Source: Alphaproteobacteria bacterium
GTDB taxonomy: Bacteria; Pseudomonadota; Alphaproteobacteria; Sphingomonadales; Sphingomonadaceae
Assembly (NCBI GenBank): GCA_028869975.1
Contig: JAGWQR010000026.1
Span: 1-18,643 of the forward strand
Direction: 5' to 3'
Length of the DNA: 18,643 bases
Shown: one piece after another, positions 7,729-15,888 of the stretch
Layout of the letters: every line of letters starts with the position of its first letter
Numbering within the stretch: the stretch's first letter is position 1
Program-made: the position numbers and the translations under genes
The notes under the pieces: generated by a model
Databases searched by the model: none
What the model saw: the letters and a program-made list of their open reading frames with translations, nothing else
What the model was told of the DNA's origin: nothing

Positions 7729-9732
7729 TTATCTTCCCAGATAAGTTGACAACGGATGGGCCGAGCGCACGGAAGGCCCGTTTGGATTGAGCAGATCATA
7801 GACGACCGCGTTCTCGAGCACATTCATAACATAACCGCGCGTTTCGGTAATCGGGATCGCCTCGATCCAACGGACAACATCAATGGAAGGCGAGCGGGGA
7901 TCACCGTTGCGCGCTATCCATTGGTTGATCCACCCCGGCCCTGCATTATAAGCCCCGACCGCGCACGGATAGCAGCCGCCAAAGCGCGTCATCAGGCCAT
8001 CATAATAGAGCGAGCCCAGTGCCATATTATAGGCGGGATCGCTGGTCAGGCGGCCATAATCATAGGGAAGTCCATTTTTTTCCGCGAGCGGCCGCGCGGT
8101 ATAGGGCTCAAGCTGCATCAGCCCGCGCGCATTGGTGCGGCTGACGGCGGCACTGTCGAAATTGGTCTCCTGCCGCGCGATCGCGTGAATGATCGTCCAG
8201 TTCAACGCATAGGGTTGAGCGATGGTGTAGCGCGGGAAACCGGCGCGGATGAAATCCACACCGCCCGAGCCGCGCGTGTTCCTGCTTGCCCATACGCCCA
8301 TATCGGTGCGGTTGAGGCGTGCGCCTAGCTCAACCGCCAGTTCCAGATCGGGGTCACTGTTCGCCTGTTTGGCGATTTCGCGCATGAAGGCGGTCTGCTC
8401 CGTGTGCTCGCCCTGCTGACCAAGATATATAGCCGCGCGCGCCAGCTCGCTATTCATATAGGCGTCGCGCTGGGCGGGCGTGATGGTGACAGAGGGGGTT
8501 GTCCCAAGGCGCGGCACTTGCCCCAGCCGCTCATCGGCAAGCTGGCCGAAGAAGGTTTCATAATAAGTGGCGGCCTGGCCATAATAGGCCAGCGCCTGCG
8601 GCCGCGCGCCCGCCGCATCTTCCGCCCGCCCGGCCCAGTAAAGCCCGCGTGCCTGCGTGAACGCAAACTTCGACGCGCGGGTATAGAGATCGAACAATGG
8701 CGCGGCGTCCGCATAGCGGCCCAGCCGGTTGAGTGCCATATCGCCACCGAGATAAGCGAGGCTGGTGAACGCGTCGCGCTCGTCAAACGGGCGGGCGCGG
8801 ATATCGGTGCCCTGCGGGTAGGTCGTACCAACTTGCCGCGCGATGTTGAAGGTGTTGCCATACTGGCCCTCACCCTCCGCCTTGCGCGCGACTCTGAGCA
8901 TCAGGTTGAGCCAGGTGTGCGCGTTGAGCGGCGCGCGGTTGAAGCTCATTGGACGTGCCAGCCAGGCCTCGGCGGCATAATCCTGTCCGGTGGCAAGCAG
9001 ATACGCGGCGCGGTCGGCGACAAAGCCTGGGTCGACGCGTCCGCTCTCCATGAACGGCGCGGCTTTGTCCTCCGCATTGGGCGCCTTGGTCAGCAGCGCG
9101 AGCCGGGCAGCGAACAGCGGCTGCTGGTCGGCGCTCGTGTTGGTCAACTGCCGCTCGGCATTGGCGAGCGCGCGGTTCCACAGCAACCGATCCATGCGCG
9201 CATTCTGATCCGGCGGGGTCAGGATGGTGTTGAACCTGATCAGGAAGCGGCTCTCGTCATCGGTCGAGAGCGGCCCGCCGACCCAGGCGATGCGCGCGGC
9301 ATTGTTGGCGAGATCACGCTGGCCAGTTGTGTAGAGCGCCTCGGCATAGCGGAGTTGTGCGGTCGCGGTCTTGGCCGGGAAGCGCTGGAAGAAAGCAATG
9401 ACGGTGCTCGGCGACTCCGTCTCGGGCCGCAGCGCCGCCTCCGCCTGATCGCGCAGCGCATCTTCGCCCGGCCAGCCAGGATGGGCCATCAGGAAATTCG
9501 CGATATTCGCAAACGGTTCACCGCGCGTTTCGCGAAGCCGCTCCCAGGTCTGCACCGCGCTATCAATCGAGTCCTGTTGCCAGAAGGGGCGGAACGGCAT
9601 CGGCGTCGCATACGGTTGCGGGTTCTGCGCCTGCACCGGCACCGCCAGCACAACAGCGCTCAGCAGCGACAGGGTGGACAGGTATGGGCACGCGCGCTTA
9701 AGGAACGGGCGAAGCAAGGGTTGCGCAAACAT
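7729..9732 (-). CDS. Soluble lytic murein transglycosylase (SLT family), periplasmic
   Basis: Cleaves the MurNAc-GlcNAc bond of peptidoglycan to give 1,6-anhydro ends. The 667-residue precursor begins with a clear signal peptide: basic start (RPFLKR), hydrophobic core, and likely cleavage after VPVQA (residue about 36). The middle is a long alpha-helical, TPR-like superhelix, as in Slt70. The C-terminal SLT domain has ARQETNFD with catalytic Glu522, GLMQL, AYNAGPGW and ITETRGYV. A further in-frame ATG at 9846 would run through dapA and spoil the signal peptide. ATG 9732 is preferred because AGGGGG (9737-9742) stands 4 nt upstream. The gene diverges from dapA across 44 nt and is followed closely by bdhA. 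Confidence 0.93.
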   Translation of the reverse strand: MFAQPLLRPFLKRACPYLSTLSLLSAVVLAVPVQAQNPQPYATPMPFRPFWQQDSIDSAVQTWERLRETRGEPFANIANFLMAHPGWPGEDALRDQAEAALRPETESPSTVIAFFQRFPAKTATAQLRYAEALYTTGQRDLANNAARIAWVGGPLSTDDESRFLIRFNTILTPPDQNARMDRLLWNRALANAERQLTNTSADQQPLFAARLALLTKAPNAEDKAAPFMESGRVDPGFVADRAAYLLATGQDYAAEAWLARPMSFNRAPLNAHTWLNLMLRVARKAEGEGQYGNTFNIARQVGTTYPQGTDIRARPFDERDAFTSLAYLGGDMALNRLGRYADAAPLFDLYTRASKFAFTQARGLYWAGRAEDAAGARPQALAYYGQAATYYETFFGQLADERLGQVPRLGTTPSVTITPAQRDAYMNSELARAAIYLGQQGEHTEQTAFMREIAKQANSDPDLELAVELGARLNRTDMGVWASRNTRGSGGVDFIRAGFPRYTIAQPYALNWTIIHAIARQETNFDSAAVSRTNARGLMQLEPYTARPLAEKNGLPYDYGRLTSDPAYNMALGSLYYDGLMTRFGGCYPCAVGAYNAGPGWINQWIARNGDPRSPSIDVVRWIEAIPITETRGYVMNVLENAVVYDLLNPNGPSVRSAHPLSTYLGR

Positions 9733-9776
9733 CGCACCCCCTATGGCGACAATTACCCCCAAGGTGAAGGCTTGAA

Positions 9777-10655
9777 ATGATGTTTTCCGGTTCAATTCCC
9801 GCTCTGGTGACTCCTTTTCGCGACGGAGCGTTTGATGAGGCCGCATTCCGCCGCTTTGTCGACTGGCAGATTGCGGAAGGCTCGTCGGCGCTCGTCCCTT
9901 GCGGCACCACCGGCGAGAGCGCGACGCTAAGCTACGACGAGCATTATGAGGTGATCCGCGTCTGCATCGATCAGGTGGCGGGACGCGTGCCGGTGATCGC
10001 GGGCTGCGGCTCGAACGACACCGCCACAGCGGTCAAGCATTTGCAATTCGCCAAGCGTGCGGGTGCGGCGGCGGCGCTGGTGGTCGCGCCCTATTATAAC
10101 CGCCCCAATCAGGATGGCATCTACGCGCATTTCAAGCACCTGACCGAACAATGCGACCTGCCGAGTGTGTTGTATAATGTCCCCGGCCGCACGGTGACCG
10201 ACATCTTGCCCGAGACGGTGGCGCGGCTGGCCAAGCTCCCGAGCATCGTGGGAATCAAGGACGCATCGGGTGCGATGCCGCGCGTGGCGATGCACCGGGC
10301 GGATTGCGGCGCTGACTTCTGCCAGCTTTCGGGCAATGATGATATGGCGCTGGCGTTCAATGCGATGGGCGGCACCGGGTGCATATCGGTGACCGCGAAT
10401 GTCGCGCCCAAATTGTGCGCGCAGTTTCAGGTGGCGTGTGCTTCCGGGGATTATAAGGCCGCGCTGGCGCTCAATGACCGCCTCGCGCCCTTGCACGGTG
10501 CATTGTTCGCCGACGCCTCGCCGGGGCCGACCAAATATGCTTTGGCCCGGCTCCATGATTGGTTTCCCGCCGACCTGCGCCTGCCGATGACCCCGCCCTC
10601 CGATGCGGCGAAGAAGGCAGTGGATGCGGGGATGGGGGTTGCGGGTCTCGTATAA
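9777..10655 (+). CDS. dapA: 4-hydroxy-tetrahydrodipicolinate synthase
   Basis: Condenses pyruvate with aspartate semialdehyde in the lysine/diaminopimelate pathway, and so feeds both protein and cell-wall synthesis. The 292 residues form a TIM barrel with GTTGE (Thr44, Thr45), Tyr107 in APYYNRP, Tyr133 and Arg138 in LYNVPGRT, and the Schiff-base Lys161 in GIKDASG. These positions coincide with the E. coli enzyme numbering when ATG 9777 is used, which supports this start over ATG 9780. AAGGTGAAGG at 9761-9770 precedes it by 6 nt. It is the first gene of a dapA-smpB-cckA string, and its stop overlaps the smpB start as TAATG. The divergent neighbour is a cell-wall hydrolase. Confidence 0.97.
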   Translation: MMFSGSIPALVTPFRDGAFDEAAFRRFVDWQIAEGSSALVPCGTTGESATLSYDEHYEVIRVCIDQVAGRVPVIAGCGSNDTATAVKHLQFAKRAGAAAALVVAPYYNRPNQDGIYAHFKHLTEQCDLPSVLYNVPGRTVTDILPETVARLAKLPSIVGIKDASGAMPRVAMHRADCGADFCQLSGNDDMALAFNAMGGTGCISVTANVAPKLCAQFQVACASGDYKAALALNDRLAPLHGALFADASPGPTKYALARLHDWFPADLRLPMTPPSDAAKKAVDAGMGVAGLV

Positions 10656-11134
10656 TGTCCCGGCCCCAGCACCCCGTCACCAAGCTCAAGACCGTCGCCG
10701 AGAACCGGCGCGCGCGCTATGACTATGCCATCGAGGATACTTATGAGGCCGGCATCGCCTTGACCGGCACCGAGGTGAAGAGCTTGCGGTTCGGCGAAGG
10801 CTCGATCACCGAAAGCTATGCCGAAGTGGCCGGCGGTGAAGTGTGGCTCATCAACGCGAATATCCCTGAATTCAGCCATGGCAACCGCTTCAACCATGAA
10901 CCTAAGCGCCCACGTAAATTGCTGCTCAATGCGCGCGAGATCAAGAAGATGTTCGGCGCGGTGGCGCGCGAGGGGATGACGCTCGTGCCGCTCTCGATCT
11001 ATTTCAACGCGCGCGGGCGGGCCAAAGTGGAACTCGCGCTCGCCAAGGGGCGCAAGGCAGCGGACAAGCGCGAATATAAGGCCGAGCAGGACTGGAAGCG
11101 CTACAAGGCAAGGCTTTTGCGCGGGCGGGGTTAG
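10655..11134 (+). CDS. smpB: SsrA-binding protein SmpB
   Basis: SmpB binds tmRNA and brings it to stalled ribosomes for trans-translation. The 159-residue protein has the normal order: VAENRRARYDYAIEDTYEAG, the conserved GTEVKSLR, NANIPEFSHGNRFNHEP, then KVELALAKGRK and the basic C-terminal tail (KADKRE-like, DWKRYKARLLRGRG) that enters the ribosomal mRNA channel. The reading frame is open further upstream, but ATG 10655 gives the family N-terminus and overlaps the dapA stop by one base (TAATG). The tmRNA gene ssrA is not in this window. cckA begins 22-43 nt after its stop, depending on the start used. Confidence 0.97.
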   Translation: MSRPQHPVTKLKTVAENRRARYDYAIEDTYEAGIALTGTEVKSLRFGEGSITESYAEVAGGEVWLINANIPEFSHGNRFNHEPKRPRKLLLNAREIKKMFGAVAREGMTLVPLSIYFNARGRAKVELALAKGRKAADKREYKAEQDWKRYKARLLRGRG

Positions 11135-11177
11135 CTGCGGCCTTGACCTTGAGCCATTGCGCGCCAATAGCCGGATT

Positions 11178-13610
11178 GTGAACGAGATTGCCGCGCAACT
11201 GCCTGCTGATACGGCTGCCGCCCCGGGGCGTTCCTATGCTTTGCCCATAGGGGCGTGGTTGAAGCCTTATCGGGTGGAGGTGGCGCTCATCGGTGTGGCG
11301 GCGCTCGCCAGTGCGGCGCTGATGCTGTGGCTGGCGCACAGCGCGCTGCTGGCGGCAGCGTTCTGTGGTGGGGCGCTCATTCTCGGTGCGTTGGTTATCC
11401 TGATTCACCGCCTCTATCCGCCGCGTGCAGGGAATGCCGTGATCCAGGATTGGGGAATGCTGCGCGAGGCGGCGGCGCAAAAAGATTCCGCCATCGCGAT
11501 TACAGATCGTTCCGGGCGGCTGGTGTGTGCCAATGATACTTACGCAACCTGGTTTGAGGCCTATGTCGCCCCGGCCAAGCTCGGACTGGATTCGACAACG
11601 ACCGAGGCGTTCAATCAGGCGGGGCGAGCGGCCTGGCGCGATGGCAACGGCAACGCGGATGTGCGTGACGCTGCGGGACGGCACTTAAGCATCGAGACGC
11701 TGCGCGTCGGGCGCAACGAGGATCATCTGCTGTGGCGCTTCACCCGACAGGACGGGTCAGATGTTGCACAGGATGTTGCGCTATTGCTGACGAGCAAGGC
11801 TGGCGTACTGGCCGGGATGGCGGGGATCATGCTGGTGCTGGTGGATGCAGATGGCCGCATCAAGGCGTGCAACCCGGCCTTTGCGCAGCGCGCCACAGGT
11901 GAACTGAACGCTGCTCTTGGGGGCAGCGAGTTTGTCGCAGCACTCGCATCCGACACATCAGGCATGATTCGTTTCAAACGGGAAGCGGCGGGCCTGGCGC
12001 TGCGGCTGGTGCAAGTGTCACTCTCGACTGAAGGCGAGGATGGCGGTGATTCGCTCATTCTGCTGCTTGATCAAGACGGGGGTGGAATGCCGCTGGCGGG
12101 CGCGGGCGGCAACCTGCAAAACCTGCTCGAGAAATTGCCGCTCGGTCTCGCGCTGACTGACCGCGATTGCCGCTTCATCTTCCTCAACAGCGCGTTCCGG
12201 CGCGCAGCGGGTGTGCCCAAGGGCACGACGCCGATTTATCCCGGCGATCTGGTGATTCGTGAGGACAAGGCGGCAGTGGCGGATACGGTGCGCCGCTTCG
12301 CGAACGGCACGGGGCAATCAGGCGATCTCGCCGTGCGGCTCAACACGCGGCCGGAGGAGCCAGTGGCGCTTTCGCTCGCGGGCGCCAAGGGGCTGGGCGA
12401 GGCGGCGGTGCTCCTCAGCCTCAAGGATAACAGCGAAGAGGCGCGGCTCAAACGCGAGATTGCCCAGGCAACCAAGATGCAGGCGGTCGGCCAGCTTGCC
12501 GGGGGCGTCGCGCATGATTTCAACAATGTGTTGACCGCGATCATTGGCACGTGCGATCTGATGCTGCTGCGCCATACGCCGGGCGATTCGGATTATGGCG
12601 ACATCCACCAGATCAAGCTCAATTCCAACCGCGCCGCCAACCTCACCCGCCAGTTGCTCGCCTTCTCGCGCCAGCAAACGCTGCGCCCGCAGATTTTGCA
12701 GCTTCCCGATGTGATTTCGGAGGTCTCGAACCTGCTCCAGCGGGTGATGGGCGAAACCGTGCGGCTCGACATCGAACATGGCCGCGATCTGGGCGCGATC
12801 CGGGCCGATCCGGGGCAGTTGGAGCAAGTGATCGTCAACCTAAGCGTCAATGCGCGGGATGCCATGCCGCGCGGCGGCACCGTAAAACTGCGCACCTTTG
12901 CGTTTCCAGCCAGCGAAGTGCGCAAACTCGGCAATGAGATCATGCCGATCACCGACTATACCGGTTTCAGTCTCGCCGATAAAGGCACGGGGATCGCACC
13001 CGAAATAATGGGGAAAATTTTCGAACCCTTCTTTACGACCAAGGGCGTCAACAAGGGCACCGGACTCGGTCTTTCCACGGTTTACGGCATTGTCAAACAA
13101 TCGGGCGGGTTCATTTTCGCTGCGTCGGAGATCGGGCGCGGCACGATCTTCACGGTCTATTTGCCGGTGCATAAAATCGACACGGCAGTACCTGCCCCGG
13201 CATCAGTCAGGCGTGAACGCACAGCGGAACTCTGGGGAACCGGCAAGGTGCTGCTGGTCGAGGATGAAGATATGGTGCGTGCGGTTGCTGAACGCGCGCT
13301 CACCCGGCAGGGTTATACGGTTTTGACGGCGGCGAACGGCGAGGAAGGGATTGCGGTTTTGAACGCGAACACTGACATCGTGCTGCTGATTTCGGATGTC
13401 GTCATGCCGGTGATGGACGGGCCGACCATGGTGCGCCACGCGCGCGAGCGGCTGCCCAATCTGCCGGTTTTGTTCATGTCGGGCTATGCCGAGGAGCAGT
13501 TGCGCAAGTCGATCGATCTCGAGAATGTCGCTTTTGTGCCCAAGCCCTTCTCGGTGCAGCAACTGGCCGAAGCGGCGCGCGGCGCGTTGGGGCAGGCAGA
13601 ACAGGTTTAA
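11178..13610 (+). CDS. cckA: Hybrid sensor histidine kinase CckA (cell-cycle kinase)
   Basis: CckA is a bifunctional kinase/phosphatase that feeds phosphate through ChpT to CtrA and CpdR, controlling the cell cycle or motility in alphaproteobacteria. About 810 residues: two membrane helices near the N-terminus (about 33-55 and 58-77), a region with PAS-like segments (about 100-420), a HisKA domain with GGVAHDFNN (phospho-acceptor His446), an HATPase domain with NLSVNARDAM, DKGTG, FEPFFTTK and GTGLGLSTVYGIV, and a C-terminal receiver with LLVEDED, phospho-acceptor Asp740 in ISDVVMPVMDG, and VPKPF. The HDFNN box and attached receiver are CckA hallmarks. The start is uncertain: GTG 11178 is used, TTG 11157 is possible, and neither has a good ribosome site. 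The stop overlaps that of astB. Confidence 0.93.
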   Translation: MNEIAAQLPADTAAAPGRSYALPIGAWLKPYRVEVALIGVAALASAALMLWLAHSALLAAAFCGGALILGALVILIHRLYPPRAGNAVIQDWGMLREAAAQKDSAIAITDRSGRLVCANDTYATWFEAYVAPAKLGLDSTTTEAFNQAGRAAWRDGNGNADVRDAAGRHLSIETLRVGRNEDHLLWRFTRQDGSDVAQDVALLLTSKAGVLAGMAGIMLVLVDADGRIKACNPAFAQRATGELNAALGGSEFVAALASDTSGMIRFKREAAGLALRLVQVSLSTEGEDGGDSLILLLDQDGGGMPLAGAGGNLQNLLEKLPLGLALTDRDCRFIFLNSAFRRAAGVPKGTTPIYPGDLVIREDKAAVADTVRRFANGTGQSGDLAVRLNTRPEEPVALSLAGAKGLGEAAVLLSLKDNSEEARLKREIAQATKMQAVGQLAGGVAHDFNNVLTAIIGTCDLMLLRHTPGDSDYGDIHQIKLNSNRAANLTRQLLAFSRQQTLRPQILQLPDVISEVSNLLQRVMGETVRLDIEHGRDLGAIRADPGQLEQVIVNLSVNARDAMPRGGTVKLRTFAFPASEVRKLGNEIMPITDYTGFSLADKGTGIAPEIMGKIFEPFFTTKGVNKGTGLGLSTVYGIVKQSGGFIFAASEIGRGTIFTVYLPVHKIDTAVPAPASVRRERTAELWGTGKVLLVEDEDMVRAVAERALTRQGYTVLTAANGEEGIAVLNANTDIVLLISDVVMPVMDGPTMVRHARERLPNLPVLFMSGYAEEQLRKSIDLENVAFVPKPFSVQQLAEAARGALGQAEQV

Positions 13611-14863
13611 GACAGTTCGGAAAGATCAAGCGCCGCGAGCAGTGCTGCGCGGGCATTACGCACCGCCAGCCAGAGCCGGGCCTGCCCCAGATCATCCTGG
13701 CCGATCTGGGCGGGCCAATGCGCGCTGATAATGGCAGCCATCCGGTCGAGCCTGGCATGATCAACCAGAAAGCGCGGGTCGATGGTGGCCGGATCCGCAA
13801 CCACGCGCAGCCGCAGGCAGGCCGGGCCGCCGCCGTTCGCCATCGATTCACGCACATCAACCGGGATCAGGCGACGGATGGGGCCGTTGCTGGCGACCAA
13901 CCCCTCAAGATACGCCCAGACGCGGGGGTTATCGCGCGCTTCTGTTGGCAAGATCAGTGCCATGCCCCCCCCATCGGGCAGCGTCACGAGTTGTGCGTTG
14001 AAGAGGTAAGAGCTGATTGCGTCCTCTAACGAAACCGCGCTTACTGGCACCTCGATAATCTCAACTTGGCGGAGTGCGGCCGTTAGCGCTGCATAGAACG
14101 CTGCCTTGTCCGCAAAGGCCAGCTCATGCGCGAACAGGACATGTTCGTTGGCAACCGCAACCACATCATTATGGAAGGCACCCGCCGCGATGGCCTCCGG
14201 CGATTGCTGCACGAAGAACGTGCATGCCGGATCAAGCCCATGCAGCCGCGCGATAGCTTCCGACGCCTGCCGGTGCTGGCGCGCGGGGAATGGCCCGCCC
14301 GCCTCGCCATAGACGAACACCTCAACCCCCGCCGCGTCATGCCTGGCACAGAGCCGCATATGATTGGCGGCACCCTCATCGCCGAACGGGGCAGGGATGG
14401 GGCCATGCACCGAGAACGCGCGTTGATCGGCAAAGGCCAGTTTGAGCTGCGCCAGCGTACCCTCCCATTCATGGCTGCGGTGGGGCATGGTAACAAGGTT
14501 GGCAACGCTAAGGTGGCAGCGCCCGTCTGCGGTATCGGGTGCGGGTGAAACGGTCGCCGCATTGGCCGCCCACATCGGGGAAGCTGAGAACGCATTGGCG
14601 CGCAGGGCAAGCGAGGCGTGCGCCATCTCGGTGCCCAGTGCGGCAAGCCAGCGCTCATCAGGCCGGTCATGCGGCAGGAAAATGCCCTGTGCCAGCCCCA
14701 GATCAAGATTGGCGCGCATCTTGGCGATGCCCTGCAGTGCTGCGGCGCGCGGTGCGGAAGTATTTCCTGCATTCCCGGTTGCGGCCAGATTGCCAAGGCT
14801 TAAGCCCGCATAATTATGGCTGGGGCCGATGATGCCGTCAAAGTTGATTTCCTGCATAGCCAT
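13607..14863 (-). CDS. astB: N-succinylarginine dihydrolase
   Basis: Second AST enzyme: hydrolyses N2-succinylarginine to N2-succinylornithine, two ammonia and CO2. The 418 residues begin with the family signature EINFDGIIGPSHNYAGLS. The catalytic triad is visible as Glu163 (DEGAANH), His231 (FHNDVVAV) and Cys349 (GGGPACLRLRV), counted from ATG 14863. That ATG overlaps the astA stop as TGATG and is preferred over two GTG codons just upstream. ATG 14857 is a further option. It is the last gene of the operon. Its TAA lies within the same TTAA as the cckA stop, leaving no intergenic space. Confidence 0.96.
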   Translation of the reverse strand: MAMQEINFDGIIGPSHNYAGLSLGNLAATGNAGNTSAPRAAALQGIAKMRANLDLGLAQGIFLPHDRPDERWLAALGTEMAHASLALRANAFSASPMWAANAATVSPAPDTADGRCHLSVANLVTMPHRSHEWEGTLAQLKLAFADQRAFSVHGPIPAPFGDEGAANHMRLCARHDAAGVEVFVYGEAGGPFPARQHRQASEAIARLHGLDPACTFFVQQSPEAIAAGAFHNDVVAVANEHVLFAHELAFADKAAFYAALTAALRQVEIIEVPVSAVSLEDAISSYLFNAQLVTLPDGGGMALILPTEARDNPRVWAYLEGLVASNGPIRRLIPVDVRESMANGGGPACLRLRVVADPATIDPRFLVDHARLDRMAAIISAHWPAQIGQDDLGQARLWLAVRNARAALLAALDLSELS

Positions 14864-15888
14864 CACCACCGCGCCACGTGCATGATCGTGTCGCCTTTCT
14901 GCACACCGAGTGCGGCGGCGGCGGTTGTATCGAGCGCAACGCCATCGCCCTGCGCCCGCACATAGCCATAGCCGCAGCGATAATCGATCAGATGCCCATG
15001 CGCGACCAGCGCCTTGTCGGCGCGCTCCTCTTCAACCCCGCCGATCTGCACCACTTTGTCGGCGCGCGCGCGCTTGATCGTTTCAATCTGGTCGGTCGGC
15101 GCGCTCACCGTGGGGCCGCCATCGAATATGTCGACATAATGATCGTAGACGAACCCCTCGTTCTGGAGCATTTGCAGCGCCGCACGCCCGGATTTGTGCG
15201 GCACACCCATCACGCTGAGTGCGCTTTCGGGCAGCATTGCGGTGTAAATGGGGTGTTTGGGCATCAGATCGGCGATAAACTGGTTGCCGTGCACGGCGTT
15301 GAACGCATCAGCCTCCTGAAAACTCATCCCAAAGAAGCGCCCGGCAATCCCGTCCCAGAAGGGGGAACCGCCCGCTTCATCTTGCACGCCGCGCAGCTCG
15401 GCGATGGTGCGATCGGCGAAGCGCGTACGGTGCATCTTGATGAACAGATAGCGGCTGCGCGCCAGCAGCATCCCCAGCCCGCCAGCACGGTTGTTGGGGT
15501 TGAGATACAGGCCGCCGACCTCGCTCGCCCCATCAAAATCGGTGGAAAGCGTAAGGGTTTCAGCCTTGAAGGTGCGGTTAAGCTCCTTGCTGATCTGCGT
15601 CAAGGTGCCGATCCGGTAGCTATAAAAGGGCCAGGTCTGCCCGATTTTCGAGAAGATCAGGCAGGTGCCGTGCACCTCACGCGTTTCGATATTCTCGAGG
15701 ATGAAGAAAAAGAAATCATCGCCGCGTTGCTGCGTATCGTGCGCAAAACTGGCTTCGGCATTCAGCAATTTCTCAGTCAATGCGGCGCGGTTGGGCGGCA
15801 GGTTGGTAAAGCCGCCGCCGGTGCTCTTGGCCATTTCATAAACCGGTTGCAGGTCGACAACTGTAGCAGGGCGGATGATATAGGTCAT
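14863..15888 (-). CDS. astA: Arginine N-succinyltransferase
   Basis: First AST step: transfers succinyl from succinyl-CoA to the alpha-amino group of arginine, committing it to catabolism. The 341-residue protein shows the family blocks IRPATVVDL at the N-terminus, the glycine-rich acceptor-site region KSTGGGFTNLPP, SEVGGLYLNPNNRAGGLGMLLARSRYLFI (the GNAT-like CoA-binding part), GGSPFWDGIAGRFFGM, and a C-terminal domain containing VYDHYVDIFDGGP. It appears to be a single full-length AstA, with no sign of the split two-subunit form seen in some pseudomonads. Start and stop overlap both neighbours (ATGA with the M20 gene, TGATG with astB). Confidence 0.96.
   Translation of the reverse strand: MTYIIRPATVVDLQPVYEMAKSTGGGFTNLPPNRAALTEKLLNAEASFAHDTQQRGDDFFFFILENIETREVHGTCLIFSKIGQTWPFYSYRIGTLTQISKELNRTFKAETLTLSTDFDGASEVGGLYLNPNNRAGGLGMLLARSRYLFIKMHRTRFADRTIAELRGVQDEAGGSPFWDGIAGRFFGMSFQEADAFNAVHGNQFIADLMPKHPIYTAMLPESALSVMGVPHKSGRAALQMLQNEGFVYDHYVDIFDGGPTVSAPTDQIETIKRARADKVVQIGGVEEERADKALVAHGHLIDYRCGYGYVRAQGDGVALDTTAAAALGVQKGDTIMHVARW

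Noticed and set aside
8404..9780. Long plus-strand open frame (458 codons) opposite the lytic transglycosylase
   Set aside because: It is antisense to a gene with a clear signal peptide and SLT motifs. Its translation is rich in Arg, Gly and Ile without any motif, as expected for the reverse frame of GC-rich coding DNA.
9733..9846. Longer transglycosylase start that would overlap dapA
   Set aside because: It buries the signal peptide under 38 extra residues and overlaps the dapA start. ATG 9732 has its own AGGGGG ribosome site.
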